Part shown: positions 43,037 through 52,437 of the stretch, one piece after another | Numbering within the stretch: position 1 is the first letter of the stretch | Layout of the letters: each line of letters opens with the position of its first letter | Origin: Pseudomonas sp. MPC6 | Lineage (GTDB): Bacteria > Pseudomonadota > Gammaproteobacteria > Pseudomonadales > Pseudomonadaceae | Length of the DNA: 64,000 nucleotides | NCBI RefSeq assembly: GCF_006094435.1 | Contig: NZ_CP034783.1 | Location: forward strand, 2,507,001 to 2,571,000 | Direction: 5' to 3' | The notes under the pieces: generated by a model | Seen by the model: only the letters and a program-made list of their open reading frames with translations | What the model was told of the DNA's origin: nothing | Database searches by the model: none | Made by a program: the position numbers and the translations under genes

Positions 43037-45130
43037 ATGTTCCAGTCGGCCAATACGGCGCATTTTTCGTTGCACATCCCCACGGTTCGTAACGATTTCA
43101 ACGTCCTCGCCTTTGACGGTGTCGAGGCCATCAGCGCCTTGTATGCGATCCACGTGGAACTGGTCAGCGAACACCCGGATTTCGATCTGGAGAGCCTGCT
43201 CGGCCAGCCCGCGTTTCTCCAGTTCGGTCTTGATGGCGAAGGCCTTCATGGCCGTATCGAAGACGTATTGGTGGGGGAGGCCGGCAAGCGCCTGACCCGT
43301 TATCACCTGACCCTGGTCCCGGCGTTGCACTACCTGCAATTCAGCCACAACCAGCGGATTTTCCAGCACCTGACCGTGCCGCAAATCATCGCTCAGGTGT
43401 TCAAGGGCCACGGCATTCAGGCCGATGCGTTTGCCTTCCATGTCAGCACCAGTCCCGAGCGCGAGTACTGCACGCAATACGGGGAAAGCGACTTCGAGTT
43501 CGTCCAGCGCCTGTGCGCCGAGGACGGCATCGCCTGGCATCATCAGCATTCGCCAGACGGTCATCTGCTGGTGTTCAGCGACGACCAGACCTGGTTCCCC
43601 AAACTGGGCGAAACCCCTTATCAGCAAGACTCCGGCATGGTGGCGGACAACCCGGTCGTCAGCCAGTTTTCCCTGCGTCTCAGCACCCGCACCAGCACGG
43701 TCACGCGCCGGGACTATGACCTGAAACGGCCGAGTCTGCTGCTGGAGAGCCGCTTCAGCGCCGAGTTCAGCCCTGAGCTGGAAGACTATCGTTACCCGGT
43801 GTTCATCAAGAACGAAAGCCGCGGCAAACAACTCGCTCGCCAAGCCTTGGAGCGGCACCGTGCCGATTACCGGCTGGCCGAGGGCAAGAGCGATCAACCC
43901 ACGCTGCGCAGCGGTCATTTGTTCGACTTGACCGAACACCCGCGCAAAACCTGCAACGATTTGTGGTTGCTGGTAAGCCTTTATCACGTTGGGCGACAAC
44001 CTCAATCACTGGAAGAGGCCATCACCAGCGACGTCAAACCTGAAGACGGCTTCACCCAAGGCTATCGCAACAGTTTCAGCGCCATTCCCTGGGACGTGTT
44101 TTATCGGCCACCGATACCTGCACAAAGACCGGCGCTGGTCAGCCAGACCGCCCGGGTCACCGGGCCTGCCGGCGAAGAGATTTATTGTGATGAGCATGGC
44201 CGTGTCCGGGTCGAGCTACCTTGGGATCGGGCCGAACTCAACAGCGAAAAAAGCAGCTGCTGGCTGCGGGTTTCATCCAGTTGGGCGGGAGAAAACTTTG
44301 GCGCGGTGACCATCCCGCGCATCGGCATGGAAGTCGTCGTCACCTACCTGGAAGGTGATCCCGACCAACCGTTGATCACCGGGTGTGTGGTCAACAAAGT
44401 CAACTCCGCAGCGCATCCATTGCCCGAGCACAAAACCAAAACCGTCTTGCGCAGCCACAGCTCCCCGCACACCGGGGGTTACAACGAGCTGTCGCTGGAC
44501 GACCGCGCCGGGCAGGAACAAATCTACTTGCGGGCGCAGCGCGATATCGAGCAACTGATCCTCAACGATAGCGACACCAAAATTGGCAATGACCGTCGCG
44601 AACAGATCACTCGCGACAGCCACAGCCTGATCAGCAACGACCGTTTCGAACAGGTGGACCACCACAGCGCCAGCCTGATCAAGGGCGACGAGTTGCACAC
44701 CACCCAAGGCGTGCGCAACACCGTGATCGGCGGCGATGAACTGATCACCATCACCGGCAACAGCAGCACGACGGCAGGCGGCACCTTGGTGATCCAGGCC
44801 GGTGCGCAGGCCCACGTCACCGCGGCCAACGTGGTGATCGATGCGGGGATGAGCCTGACGCTCAAGGCCGGCGGTCACTACATCGTGATCAATTCGGGCG
44901 GAATTTTCAGCAGTGTGGCCATTGTCCAGGGTGGGGCTCCGATGCCCGGGGTGCCTGTGCAGCCCGCGCTTTCAGCGATTCCACTCGCTGCCGAGGTCAT
45001 GGTTATCAACACCATTCCCAGCGAAGCCTTGCTCAAGCAAAACATCGTGTTTCGTGAGGCCAGTACGGGGATTTGTCCGGTGTGTGAGGCTGCTCAAGAG
45101 CGTCAGGCAACCGAGGAGGCTCAAGCATGA
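43037..45130 (+). CDS. vgrG: Type VI secretion tip protein VgrG
   Basis: 697 residues from the ATG at 43037 (AAGGAA upstream). The N-terminal gp27-like part (about 1-380) includes YCTQYGESDFEFVQRLCAEDGI. The gp5 OB-fold follows (EEIYCDEHGRVRVELPWD near 395; SCWLRVSSSWAGENFG near 420). A beta-helix spike comes next (about 480-630), then a C-terminal extension ending in CPVCEAAQE that probably docks the adaptor/effector. It overlaps the DUF4123 gene by 4 bases. No T6SS structural genes are in the window, so this is an orphan vgrG island that delivers the effector encoded downstream. Confidence 0.92.
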   Translation: MFQSANTAHFSLHIPTVRNDFNVLAFDGVEAISALYAIHVELVSEHPDFDLESLLGQPAFLQFGLDGEGLHGRIEDVLVGEAGKRLTRYHLTLVPALHYLQFSHNQRIFQHLTVPQIIAQVFKGHGIQADAFAFHVSTSPEREYCTQYGESDFEFVQRLCAEDGIAWHHQHSPDGHLLVFSDDQTWFPKLGETPYQQDSGMVADNPVVSQFSLRLSTRTSTVTRRDYDLKRPSLLLESRFSAEFSPELEDYRYPVFIKNESRGKQLARQALERHRADYRLAEGKSDQPTLRSGHLFDLTEHPRKTCNDLWLLVSLYHVGRQPQSLEEAITSDVKPEDGFTQGYRNSFSAIPWDVFYRPPIPAQRPALVSQTARVTGPAGEEIYCDEHGRVRVELPWDRAELNSEKSSCWLRVSSSWAGENFGAVTIPRIGMEVVVTYLEGDPDQPLITGCVVNKVNSAAHPLPEHKTKTVLRSHSSPHTGGYNELSLDDRAGQEQIYLRAQRDIEQLILNDSDTKIGNDRREQITRDSHSLISNDRFEQVDHHSASLIKGDELHTTQGVRNTVIGGDELITITGNSSTTAGGTLVIQAGAQAHVTAANVVIDAGMSLTLKAGGHYIVINSGGIFSSVAIVQGGAPMPGVPVQPALSAIPLAAEVMVINTIPSEALLKQNIVFREASTGICPVCEAAQERQATEEAQA

Positions 45131-45693
45131 CTTCTGTTACTCCGGAAAAGGGTCTGCTCCTGCTTGACGGTGCCCGGTATGAGGACGCTATTGATTGGCT
45201 ATACGAGCACTACGGCTCGGATAATCCTCAGTCGCTGTTCAAAGGGACCGCTTACGAGTCCATTTGTGCCGCAGGGCCATTTCTGCTCGATGCCTCGCTC
45301 GGCAGCGCAGCTTATACCGCGTGGTGGGGTGGCTCCGACCTGCAACATGGTGTGTGGCTGGCATCTCCAAAAAGCACTCAGCAATTGTTACCCACGCTTC
45401 AACGTCGCCTACGCATTTTTGATGAGCAACAGCGTGAGCTCTGGTTGCGACTGGCGGATGGCTCTGTTCTGAACCGCGCCTGGTTGGCCGGTGCGCAATG
45501 GCCGACAGGCTTTTGGTTTGGCGTAGACAGCGTCTGGCTACGGCATGGCAACGCGCAAGTGTGCGCATGGGAAAACGAAGCGCCTGAATACGACGCTGCA
45601 CCGGCCAATAAAGGTCTGGCGGCGCAAATCACCCTGCCTGAGCTGCTTCTGCATGCACTAAGCCTTCCAGCCAACCCGGAGAAAAATGCATGA
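45127..45693 (+). CDS. DUF4123 effector chaperone (Tap/TEC family)
   Basis: 188 residues. The DUF4123 core (about 10-130) has AGPFLLDASLGSAAYTAWW and LRLADGSVLNRAW. DUF4123 proteins bind a specific effector and load it onto the cognate VgrG. The ATGA overlaps on both sides (with vgrG at 45127 and with the effector at 45690) show strict translational coupling of tip, chaperone and cargo. Confidence 0.85.
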   Translation: MTSVTPEKGLLLLDGARYEDAIDWLYEHYGSDNPQSLFKGTAYESICAAGPFLLDASLGSAAYTAWWGGSDLQHGVWLASPKSTQQLLPTLQRRLRIFDEQQRELWLRLADGSVLNRAWLAGAQWPTGFWFGVDSVWLRHGNAQVCAWENEAPEYDAAPANKGLAAQITLPELLLHALSLPANPEKNA

Positions 45694-48383
45694 GCGCCCG
45701 GAATAAGATCCGCGTTGGAACCTGCCCGCTGTTCGCTGCCGTTTTGCCCCTGCGATACGCCCTCGGCCCAACCGTCGCTGTCGATACCGAAGCCTACGAC
45801 TTGCCGGCATTGAGCGGCGCGTTTCCCCAGTTGGGGCCTCGTCATCCTGACTTGACCGGGCATGCGCTCAATTACACCTCGCGTTTGTTGCGCGACGGCT
45901 GGCTCTACGTCTGGGAGAGCAGTCAACCAAAGTTGGTGGAGTATCAGGTCGAAAAAGCTCAGCTTACCCAAACCCCGCGTGCGGGCAGGGTAATCGACAC
46001 CCGGGTCAAACCCCATCTGGTGTTAAGAGCTGGCGACCCTGCCGGATTGGTCTGGTCGCCCGTTCGCTGGAGTGAAGCGCAATACCAGGCCGCCAAAAAA
46101 GAGCCCGCCGTGCGTCAGCGCATCATGCGCAGTTTTGTTCCGGGTGTCGCACCGTTCAGTGGCAAGGTAGACACCGTCGCCAAGCAGATTGGCGAATACA
46201 ACGATGCGACGAGCTATGGCTGGAGCGCGGAGCCCGAGATGGAGCACGCACCCGACTGGTTGAAAGTGCTAAAGCAGATGAAGGCTTGCGAGCAACAAAC
46301 CTACGCGGTCATTGATGACGCTTGGGGCGTGCTGCTCGACCTCGCCGCATTGATGCGTGTGCGTAAAGAAGCGTTCGACAGTTACCAGGAGCATCACGCT
46401 GAAACGTGGGCGATGGCCAGTGTCATCAAGTCACTCAGCGAAGGCGACCGTCAACTGAGTGCACAACTGCCGTCTATCACTCGCTATGACGAACTCCAGC
46501 GGGCTTGGAAAGATCAAGAGCTCCAAAACAATCGGTATACCGCCGACACGCGGCATCTGGCTCAACTCTGGGTGGCGTGGTTCAACACTCTGCAAGTGAC
46601 CGGTGCGTCGAGCATGGATGCCGCTTGTGGCCATTTCGACATTACTCAGTCGATGGCGCGTGAGGCGCTGGAATTGCATTTCGCGGCGGCTTGCCTGGGA
46701 CCGGCTGGTACCAGTGTCGTCGCCGAGGCCATTACCCTCAGCCTGAACGGCAACTCGCCGGGAAAACCATGGCTGCTCTGGGCTTTGCTCGGGTTGCCTT
46801 CACGGCTGGGTGTTGGCGAAATCAAATACCTTGTGGACGCCAGTGATGTGGCCCGCGATAACCAGGCTGCTGTTCAAGAAGGCGCCAGCAAACTTGCCAG
46901 AGCCTTTGGTTATGCCGATGCGCTGAACAAGACCGCCGACAAACTCAAGCAGCACAAACCTGCAGCCAGCCTCGAAGCGCTGTTTTTGGCCATTTCTCCC
47001 GTCGCGGCGGCGCAATTGCACCACGCGGACAACGCCAGCAGCACAGCCGGACGGCTGTACATGGCGGCAGCCCTGTCCCGCAGCGACCAGCGCATCCAGA
47101 CCTCGGGCGTCACGCCGCGTCAGTTAGGCGAGTGGTACAGCGATTTGATGGGGACGCGCCAGACATTGCCCGCCCATTTGAGCGTCGCACCGCTGGTCAG
47201 CGGGGTGGCTGACGGTATCCCGTTCATGCATTTGGTGCCAGCCAGCACCAAGCTGCCACCGTTGCCGGTGAATCTCGCTGCGGGTGGTGAATTGAGCCGT
47301 GTGTTTGATTTGAAAGGTGCGCTGAGCAAGGCGCCGATCAAGTCGATTGTGATGGTGGTGGCGGGGGTGAACTTTGTTTCATCGGGAGAACAGCTTTTTG
47401 AAAAGCGAACCTACAAAAGCGTGTTTAGCACAGCCGGGGCGGCGATTGGTATTGGTGCCGCAGCAGCTGCGGTCTTTCAGCGAGTGGCGGAGGTTGATTG
47501 GGCGTCAGCCGTCCGCCATAGCGGTAACTCTTCAGTTTCATCTCGGCTGCTTTTAAGCAAGGCGTTAGGGCGGGCTGCCACTGCTGCTTTGGCGCAGGGC
47601 GTTTTTCTGGCATTTGATGTCGTGCTCTATGGGATCGACGCTTTTGAGGCCTACAAAGCAGGTGATTTCGACACGGTGGCCGCGAACTTGGCGGTAGCAG
47701 GCGCTTCGCTGGCCAGTATCAGGCTTCAGGTCCAGGCTTTTCGGGCACTACGAGTCGCGCGGGCTGCTGTAATCGCAGGGGATGTGGCGACTATTGCCAG
47801 AGGAGTCAACGTGGTGCCCCATTTGGGGGCCAAGTTATTGGGTTTAACAGTTTTAATTGTGGGCGGAGTTATCGCCCGTCTTTATACGACTGACTCGTCG
47901 CTAGAAAAATGGGTGAAGAGCAGCCGTTTCGGCATACGTCCCGACGACACCTGGTCCCACGACTATGCGCTGTCCATGGATAAGCTGTACCCAGTTCTGT
48001 TTCCTATCAGCTTTGACGCCTGCCGGTTGGCAGAAATGCATCCCTATCAAGGACAAGTAACCTCCACCTACCTACTGCTGAAACTACCGGGAGAAAACGT
48101 GCAACTGACCGACGCCATGATTCACTTCAAGGGTGTCGAAGTTTGGGGCGATACACTCGGCTATCACTCCGATCAGATCAAAAAGGTTGAATGGTCGGGC
48201 AAAGATTTTGCTAGACACAGCGGTACCCGTATTCCTGTATCCGCCGGCATTACTCCTTACCGCCGTGTTTACCATGAGGATGGAGTAAGGGACTTGAAGT
48301 GTATTGAGGGAGAATTGATCTATTCCCCACAAGACGGACTGACGCTACCCGCGGTAAAAATTATGGAACGAGCATGGATATGA
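45690..48383 (+). CDS. Type VI effector, VasX/BTH_I2691-like membrane toxin
   Basis: 897 residues. The N-terminal region (about 10-75: CPLFAAVLPLRYALGP, then RLLRDGWLYVWE) matches the conserved N-terminal region of VasX-type effectors. A long helical middle follows. A cluster of hydrophobic segments lies at about 551-570, 578-597, 625-650, 660-680 and 715-733, as expected of a colicin-like pore-forming toxin. A soluble C-terminal piece ends with IEGELIYSPQDGLTLPAVK. Its final 10 bases overlap the first immunity gene. The 3' end is the segment repeated between the downstream immunity copies. Confidence 0.8.
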   Translation: MSARNKIRVGTCPLFAAVLPLRYALGPTVAVDTEAYDLPALSGAFPQLGPRHPDLTGHALNYTSRLLRDGWLYVWESSQPKLVEYQVEKAQLTQTPRAGRVIDTRVKPHLVLRAGDPAGLVWSPVRWSEAQYQAAKKEPAVRQRIMRSFVPGVAPFSGKVDTVAKQIGEYNDATSYGWSAEPEMEHAPDWLKVLKQMKACEQQTYAVIDDAWGVLLDLAALMRVRKEAFDSYQEHHAETWAMASVIKSLSEGDRQLSAQLPSITRYDELQRAWKDQELQNNRYTADTRHLAQLWVAWFNTLQVTGASSMDAACGHFDITQSMAREALELHFAAACLGPAGTSVVAEAITLSLNGNSPGKPWLLWALLGLPSRLGVGEIKYLVDASDVARDNQAAVQEGASKLARAFGYADALNKTADKLKQHKPAASLEALFLAISPVAAAQLHHADNASSTAGRLYMAAALSRSDQRIQTSGVTPRQLGEWYSDLMGTRQTLPAHLSVAPLVSGVADGIPFMHLVPASTKLPPLPVNLAAGGELSRVFDLKGALSKAPIKSIVMVVAGVNFVSSGEQLFEKRTYKSVFSTAGAAIGIGAAAAAVFQRVAEVDWASAVRHSGNSSVSSRLLLSKALGRAATAALAQGVFLAFDVVLYGIDAFEAYKAGDFDTVAANLAVAGASLASIRLQVQAFRALRVARAAVIAGDVATIARGVNVVPHLGAKLLGLTVLIVGGVIARLYTTDSSLEKWVKSSRFGIRPDDTWSHDYALSMDKLYPVLFPISFDACRLAEMHPYQGQVTSTYLLLKLPGENVQLTDAMIHFKGVEVWGDTLGYHSDQIKKVEWSGKDFARHSGTRIPVSAGITPYRRVYHEDGVRDLKCIEGELIYSPQDGLTLPAVKIMERAWI

Positions 48384-49333
48384 ATACGCAAAAGACACCC
48401 CGCTACAGCGCTTCACCCACGGTCATGCTTGAGGCGGACAAGTCGACGGGTGAACAACCTATGGAGTTGTTCATTGTCGACGAACACACCGAGTATTACT
48501 TGGCGTTGCAAGCAGGTGGAGACTCTGATCGAGGAATGCTGACGGGAGTGCTGGGCGGAATGGGGGGCTGCGCTTTGGTAGGGCTTGGCGTTATAGGTGC
48601 AATGCAAGGCAAATTCGACATCACCTATATGACGTTTGTTACAGGAATATTCCTGTTTCTGGTGCCTTTCCTTTGGGAAGTCCTTCGCGCCTTACCATTG
48701 CCCATCCTATTTAACCGCCGAACCCGTGAAGTGTACTTAGATCATGAGGGTAATCTTTACCACGCTCCATGGGATGGCATCTCCGCCGTAGTCAGTGAAT
48801 TCCAACTGGTAGGTGCTCAAATCGGTGGTATGCAAAGCGCCTCATTGGAAATTAGGGTGTGGAAATTCGAAGAGCCGGGAACGGCTCTGATGGTCAGCCT
48901 CGGCTCTCCGCTCGGTAAAACATTGGCGATGCAAAAAAGCTTTTGGGAGTACATCCGTTCCTACATGAATAATGGCCCTTATTTCGATGAGCACGGAAAC
49001 CACAGTGAGTCGGATGCGTTTGTAAGAAGCCAGTTGGCGGTGCGATTCAAAATGAGCGACAGCTTCAAACACACCCTGGCGCAATTAAAGCAGGCGAAGA
49101 AGGACGCTGGTGGCAAAAACTATTTACAGATTAGCGATGTAGCAAAACTGATATTCGAGCCACTGCTTTACCCGCAGGACCGAATTCAAGAAATTACCTA
49201 CAGCCTCGCCAAACGCCGCTCCCGCAACCTGTGGCCAAAAGTTGTCACTGAACGCCTGAAGGCCGGCGGCCCCACCACGCGACTTGTCGATCTGGAGCGT
49301 GATCGGGGTTGTGGCACATCGAAGGAGAGTTGA
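48374..49333 (+). CDS. Immunity-like membrane protein, array copy 1 (DUF6708-like)
   Basis: 319 residues. The N-terminal segment (MDMNTQKTPRYSASPTVMLE ... MELFIVDEHTEYYLAL) precedes two transmembrane helices (about 55-80 and 88-110). A cytoplasmic domain follows with LPILFNRRTREVYLDHEG, YHAPWDGI, SLEIRVWKFEEP and a basic C-terminal SLAKRRSRNLWPK. The family resembles one I remember as DUF6708, found beside T6SS effectors. The start overlaps the effector stop (ATGGATATGA). Being the first membrane protein after a pore-forming effector, it is the prime immunity candidate. The C-terminal 11 residues after LVDLE read into duplicated effector sequence. Confidence 0.78.
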   Translation: MDMNTQKTPRYSASPTVMLEADKSTGEQPMELFIVDEHTEYYLALQAGGDSDRGMLTGVLGGMGGCALVGLGVIGAMQGKFDITYMTFVTGIFLFLVPFLWEVLRALPLPILFNRRTREVYLDHEGNLYHAPWDGISAVVSEFQLVGAQIGGMQSASLEIRVWKFEEPGTALMVSLGSPLGKTLAMQKSFWEYIRSYMNNGPYFDEHGNHSESDAFVRSQLAVRFKMSDSFKHTLAQLKQAKKDAGGKNYLQISDVAKLIFEPLLYPQDRIQEITYSLAKRRSRNLWPKVVTERLKAGGPTTRLVDLERDRGCGTSKES

Positions 49334-49398
49334 TCTTTCATCCGCAAGAAGGACTGATGCTGCCAGCGGTAAAAATCACGGAACGAACATGGATATGA
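49315..49398 (+). pseudogene. Duplicated effector 3' tail between copies 1 and 2
   Basis: The frame reads HIEGELIFHPQEGLMLPAVK followed by ITERTWI and TGA, matching the true effector end (IEGELIYSPQDGLTLPAVK, IMERAWI). It overlaps both the end of copy 1 and the start of copy 2 just as the native tail overlaps copy 1. It is not preceded by any other effector sequence. Confidence 0.8.
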
Positions 49399-50343
49399 AT
49401 ACGCCATTCACATCACGCTACAGCGCTACACCCACGGTAATACTTGAAGCGGACAAGTCGACGGGTGCACAACCGATGGAGTTGTTTATTACCGATGAGC
49501 ACACCGAGCATTACTTGGCGTTACAAGCAGGATGTGAATTTCATAGAGGGGCAATGGCCGGACTCTGTGGGTGGGTTTTCATTGGTTGTATAGCTGTAGG
49601 TATTTACAGTCTTATTCAAAGCGCAGAACTGAAAGGGCTGTACATAATGGTGGGAATTGGTCTGCCGATGTTTGTGGTGCCGTTCCTATGGGAAATCCTT
49701 CGTCCTTTACCTCTTCCGATTTTGTTTAATCGCCGCACCCGTGAAGTGTATTTCGATCACGACGACGCTTTATACCACGCCCCGTGGGATGGTATTTCAG
49801 CCGTAGCCAATGAGTTTCAACTGGTAGGCACCCAAATCGGTGGCATGCAAAACGCTTCGTTGGAAATTCGCATGTGGAAGTTTGAAGATCCGGCAACGGC
49901 GCTGATGGTCAGCCTTGGTCCACCCTTCGGCAAATCACTGGCGATGCAAAAAGATTTTTGGGAGTACATCCGCTCCTACATGAACAATGGCCCTTATTTT
50001 GATGATCACGGTAATCACAGTGAGGCTGATACGTTTGTAAAAAGCCAACTCTCCGTGCGACCCAAAATGAGCGACAGTTTCAAGCAGACACTGGCGCAAT
50101 TAAAACAGGCGAAGAAGGATGCGGGTGGTAAAAAACTACTTACGCAGTAGCGACGTAGCAAAACTGATATTCGAGCCACTGCTCTACCCTCAGGACCGAA
50201 TTCAAGAAATTACCTACAGCCTCGCCAAACGCCGCTCCCGCAACCTGTGGCCAAAAATCGTCACTGAGCGCCTGAAAGCCAACGGCCCAATCACGAGGCT
50301 TGTTGATTTGGAGTGAGGAAAAGCAACAACGAGTTGAAACAGA
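49389..50343 (+). pseudogene. Immunity-like protein, array copy 2 (frameshifted by one A)
   Basis: The frame from 49389 gives 253 residues homologous to copy 1 but stops at 50150 after QAKKDAGGKKLLTQ. A run of six A at about 50130-50135 replaces the five A of copies 1 and 3. Removing one A restores the C-terminal part (NYLRSSDVAKLIFEPLLYPQ ... LVDLE, stop near 50316). Its transmembrane region is diverged (AGLCGWVFIGCIAVGIYSLI). It may be a true frameshift, slippage-tolerant expression, or a sequencing error; the same insertion in copy 4 argues against an isolated error. Confidence 0.7.
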
Positions 50344-50409
50344 GTTGAGTTATTCGCCGCGAGAAGACATGACTGCTGCCAGCAGTAAAAACCATGGAGC
50401 GAGCATGGA
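50335..50409 (+). pseudogene. Duplicated, frameshifted effector tail between copies 2 and 3
   Basis: VETELSYSPRED, then after a one-base shift LLPAVKTMERAW, runs directly into MNTP of copy 3 because two bases of the original ATGGATATG junction are missing. The same block recurs before copy 4 (51351-51425). Confidence 0.7.
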
Positions 50410-51332
50410 TGAATACGCCAATAACACCACGCTACAGCGCCGTACCCACCGTAACTCTTGAAGCGAATAAGGCCACGGGCGAACAGCCTATGGAGCTGTT
50501 TATTAGCGATGAGCACACTGAGCATTACTTATCGTTGCTAGCAAGTGGCGACTCTGATCGAGGAATGCTAACGGGAGTGTTGGGCGGTATGGGCGGGGTT
50601 GGGGGGATGGGGCTTGGGCTGCTCAGCTTTATGCAAAGTGGTGAGCCTGAAGGGCTGTTTATCATGCTTGCCATATGCGGGCCCTTGTTCCTAGCGCCAT
50701 TTTTATGGGAAACCCTTCGTCCTTTACCTCTGCCCATTCTGTTTAACCGCCGTACCCGCGAAGTGTACTTCGATCATGATGGCGATCTTTACCACGCCCC
50801 GTGGGATGGCATCTCAGCCTTCGCCAATGAATTTCACTTAGTCGGGACCCAAATCGGTGGCATGCAAAACGCTTCACTGGAAATTCGCATGTGGAAATTT
50901 GAAGAGCCGGAAACGGCTTTGATGGTCAGCCTCGGTGCCCCCTTCGGTAAATCACTGGCGATGCAAAAAGGCTTTTGGGAGTACATCCGTTCCTACATGA
51001 ACAATGGCCCCTATTTCGATGAACACGGTAACCACAGTGAGTCGGATGCATTCGTAAAAAGTCAGTTATCCGTGCGGCCCAAATTGAGCGACAGCTTCAA
51101 GCAAACACTGGAGCGGATTAAACACGCGAAGCAAGAGAGCGGAGGTAAAAACTATCTGCGCAGTATCGACGCTCTGAGCTTAGTACTCGATCTCTGCTTC
51201 TATCCCACCTGTCGCATTCAAGAGCTCACCTACAGCATCGCCAAGCGCCGCTCCCGCAACCTGTGGCCAAAAATCGTCACTGAGCGCCTGAAAGCCAACG
51301 GCCCAATCACGAGGCTTGTTGATTTGGAGTGA
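50409..51332 (+). CDS. Immunity-like membrane protein, array copy 3 (intact)
   Basis: 307 residues from the ATG at 50409; an ATG 15 bases earlier is in frame and would add five residues of effector tail. It has the same layout as copy 1: N-terminal cytoplasmic strip, a Gly-rich first membrane helix (GVLGGMGGVGGMGLGLLSFM), a second helix, then FNRRTREVYFDHDG and the C-terminal KRRSRNLWPKIVTERLK, ending at LVDLE. The segment after GGKNYLRS (IDALSLVLDLCFYPTCRIQE) differs from the other copies, showing mosaic exchange. Confidence 0.75.
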   Translation: MNTPITPRYSAVPTVTLEANKATGEQPMELFISDEHTEHYLSLLASGDSDRGMLTGVLGGMGGVGGMGLGLLSFMQSGEPEGLFIMLAICGPLFLAPFLWETLRPLPLPILFNRRTREVYFDHDGDLYHAPWDGISAFANEFHLVGTQIGGMQNASLEIRMWKFEEPETALMVSLGAPFGKSLAMQKGFWEYIRSYMNNGPYFDEHGNHSESDAFVKSQLSVRPKLSDSFKQTLERIKHAKQESGGKNYLRSIDALSLVLDLCFYPTCRIQELTYSIAKRRSRNLWPKIVTERLKANGPITRLVDLE

Positions 51333-51424
51333 GGAAAAGCAACAACGAGTTGAAACAGAGTTGAGTTATTCGCCGCGAGAAGACATGACTGCTGCCAGCA
51401 GTAAAAACCATGGAGCGAGCATGG

Positions 51425-52372
51425 ATGAATACGCCAATAACACCACGCTACAGCGCCGTACCCACCGTAACTCTTGAAGCGAATAAGCCCACGGGCGAAC
51501 AGCCCATGGAGCTGTTTATTGCCGACGAACACACCGGGCACTATTTGGCGTTGGAGGCAGGCGGCGATTCAGATCGGGGGCTGTTAACAGGACTCTTTGG
51601 GTGGGTTGCGCTCGGAATGCTATGTATAGAAGCGTTGCTGATTTTCAAGGGGAATTGGGATGGTGTCCCCATAGACTTGATTATGGTGACTACGTTTTTT
51701 TGTACCGTTTCTGTGGGAAACCCTTCGTCCTTTACCCCTGCCTATTCTGTTTAACCGCCGTACTCGCGAAGTGTACTTCGATCATGATGGCAATCTTTAC
51801 CACGTCCCGTGGGATGGCATCTCAGCGGTCGCTAATGAATTTCACTTGGTAGGCACCCAAATCGGCGGCATGCAAAACGCTTCACTGGAAATTCGCATGT
51901 GGAAATTTGAAGAGCCGGAAACGGTTTTGATGGTCAGCCTCGGTGCGCCCTTTGGTAAGTCATTGACGATGCAAAAAGGTTTTTGGGTACATCCGCTCCT
52001 ACATGAACAATGGCCCTTATTTTGATGAGCACGGTAATCACAGTGAGTCTGATGCGTTTGTAAAAAGCCAACTCTCCGTGCGACCTAAAATGAGCGACAG
52101 TTTCAAGCAGACACTGGCGCAATTAAAACAGGCGAAGAAGGATGCGGGTGGTAAAAAACTACTTACGCAGTAGCGACGTAGCAAAACTGATATTCGAGCC
52201 ACTGCTCTACCCTCAGGATCGAATTCAAGAAATTACCTACAGCCTCGCCAAACGCCGCTCCCGCAACCTGTGGCCAAAAGTTGTCACTGAACGCCTGAAG
52301 GCCGGCGGCCCCACCACGCGACTTGTCGATCTGGAGCGTGATCGGGGTTGTGGCACATCGAAGGAGAGTTGA
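51425..52372 (+). pseudogene. Immunity-like protein, array copy 4 (three frameshifts)
   Basis: It starts like copy 3 but has a distinct transmembrane region (LFGWVALGMLCIEALLIFKG). The frame breaks at a run of seven T near 51700, where VPFLWETLRPLPLPILFNRR continues in another frame. It breaks again near 51989 by loss of two bases relative to the other copies (GGGTACA for GGGAGTACA), and a third time at the six-A run near 52152 shared with copy 2. It cannot make a full-length product. Confidence 0.78.
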
Positions 52373-52437
52373 TCTTTCATCCGCAAGACGGACTGACGCT
52401 GCCAGCGGTAAAAATCACGGAACGAACATGGATATGA
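52354..52437 (+). pseudogene. Duplicated effector tail between copies 4 and 5
   Basis: HIEGELIFHPQDGLTLPAVK plus ITERTWI and TGA, almost identical to the tail at 49315-49398, overlaps the ATG of copy 5 at 52428. Confidence 0.78.
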
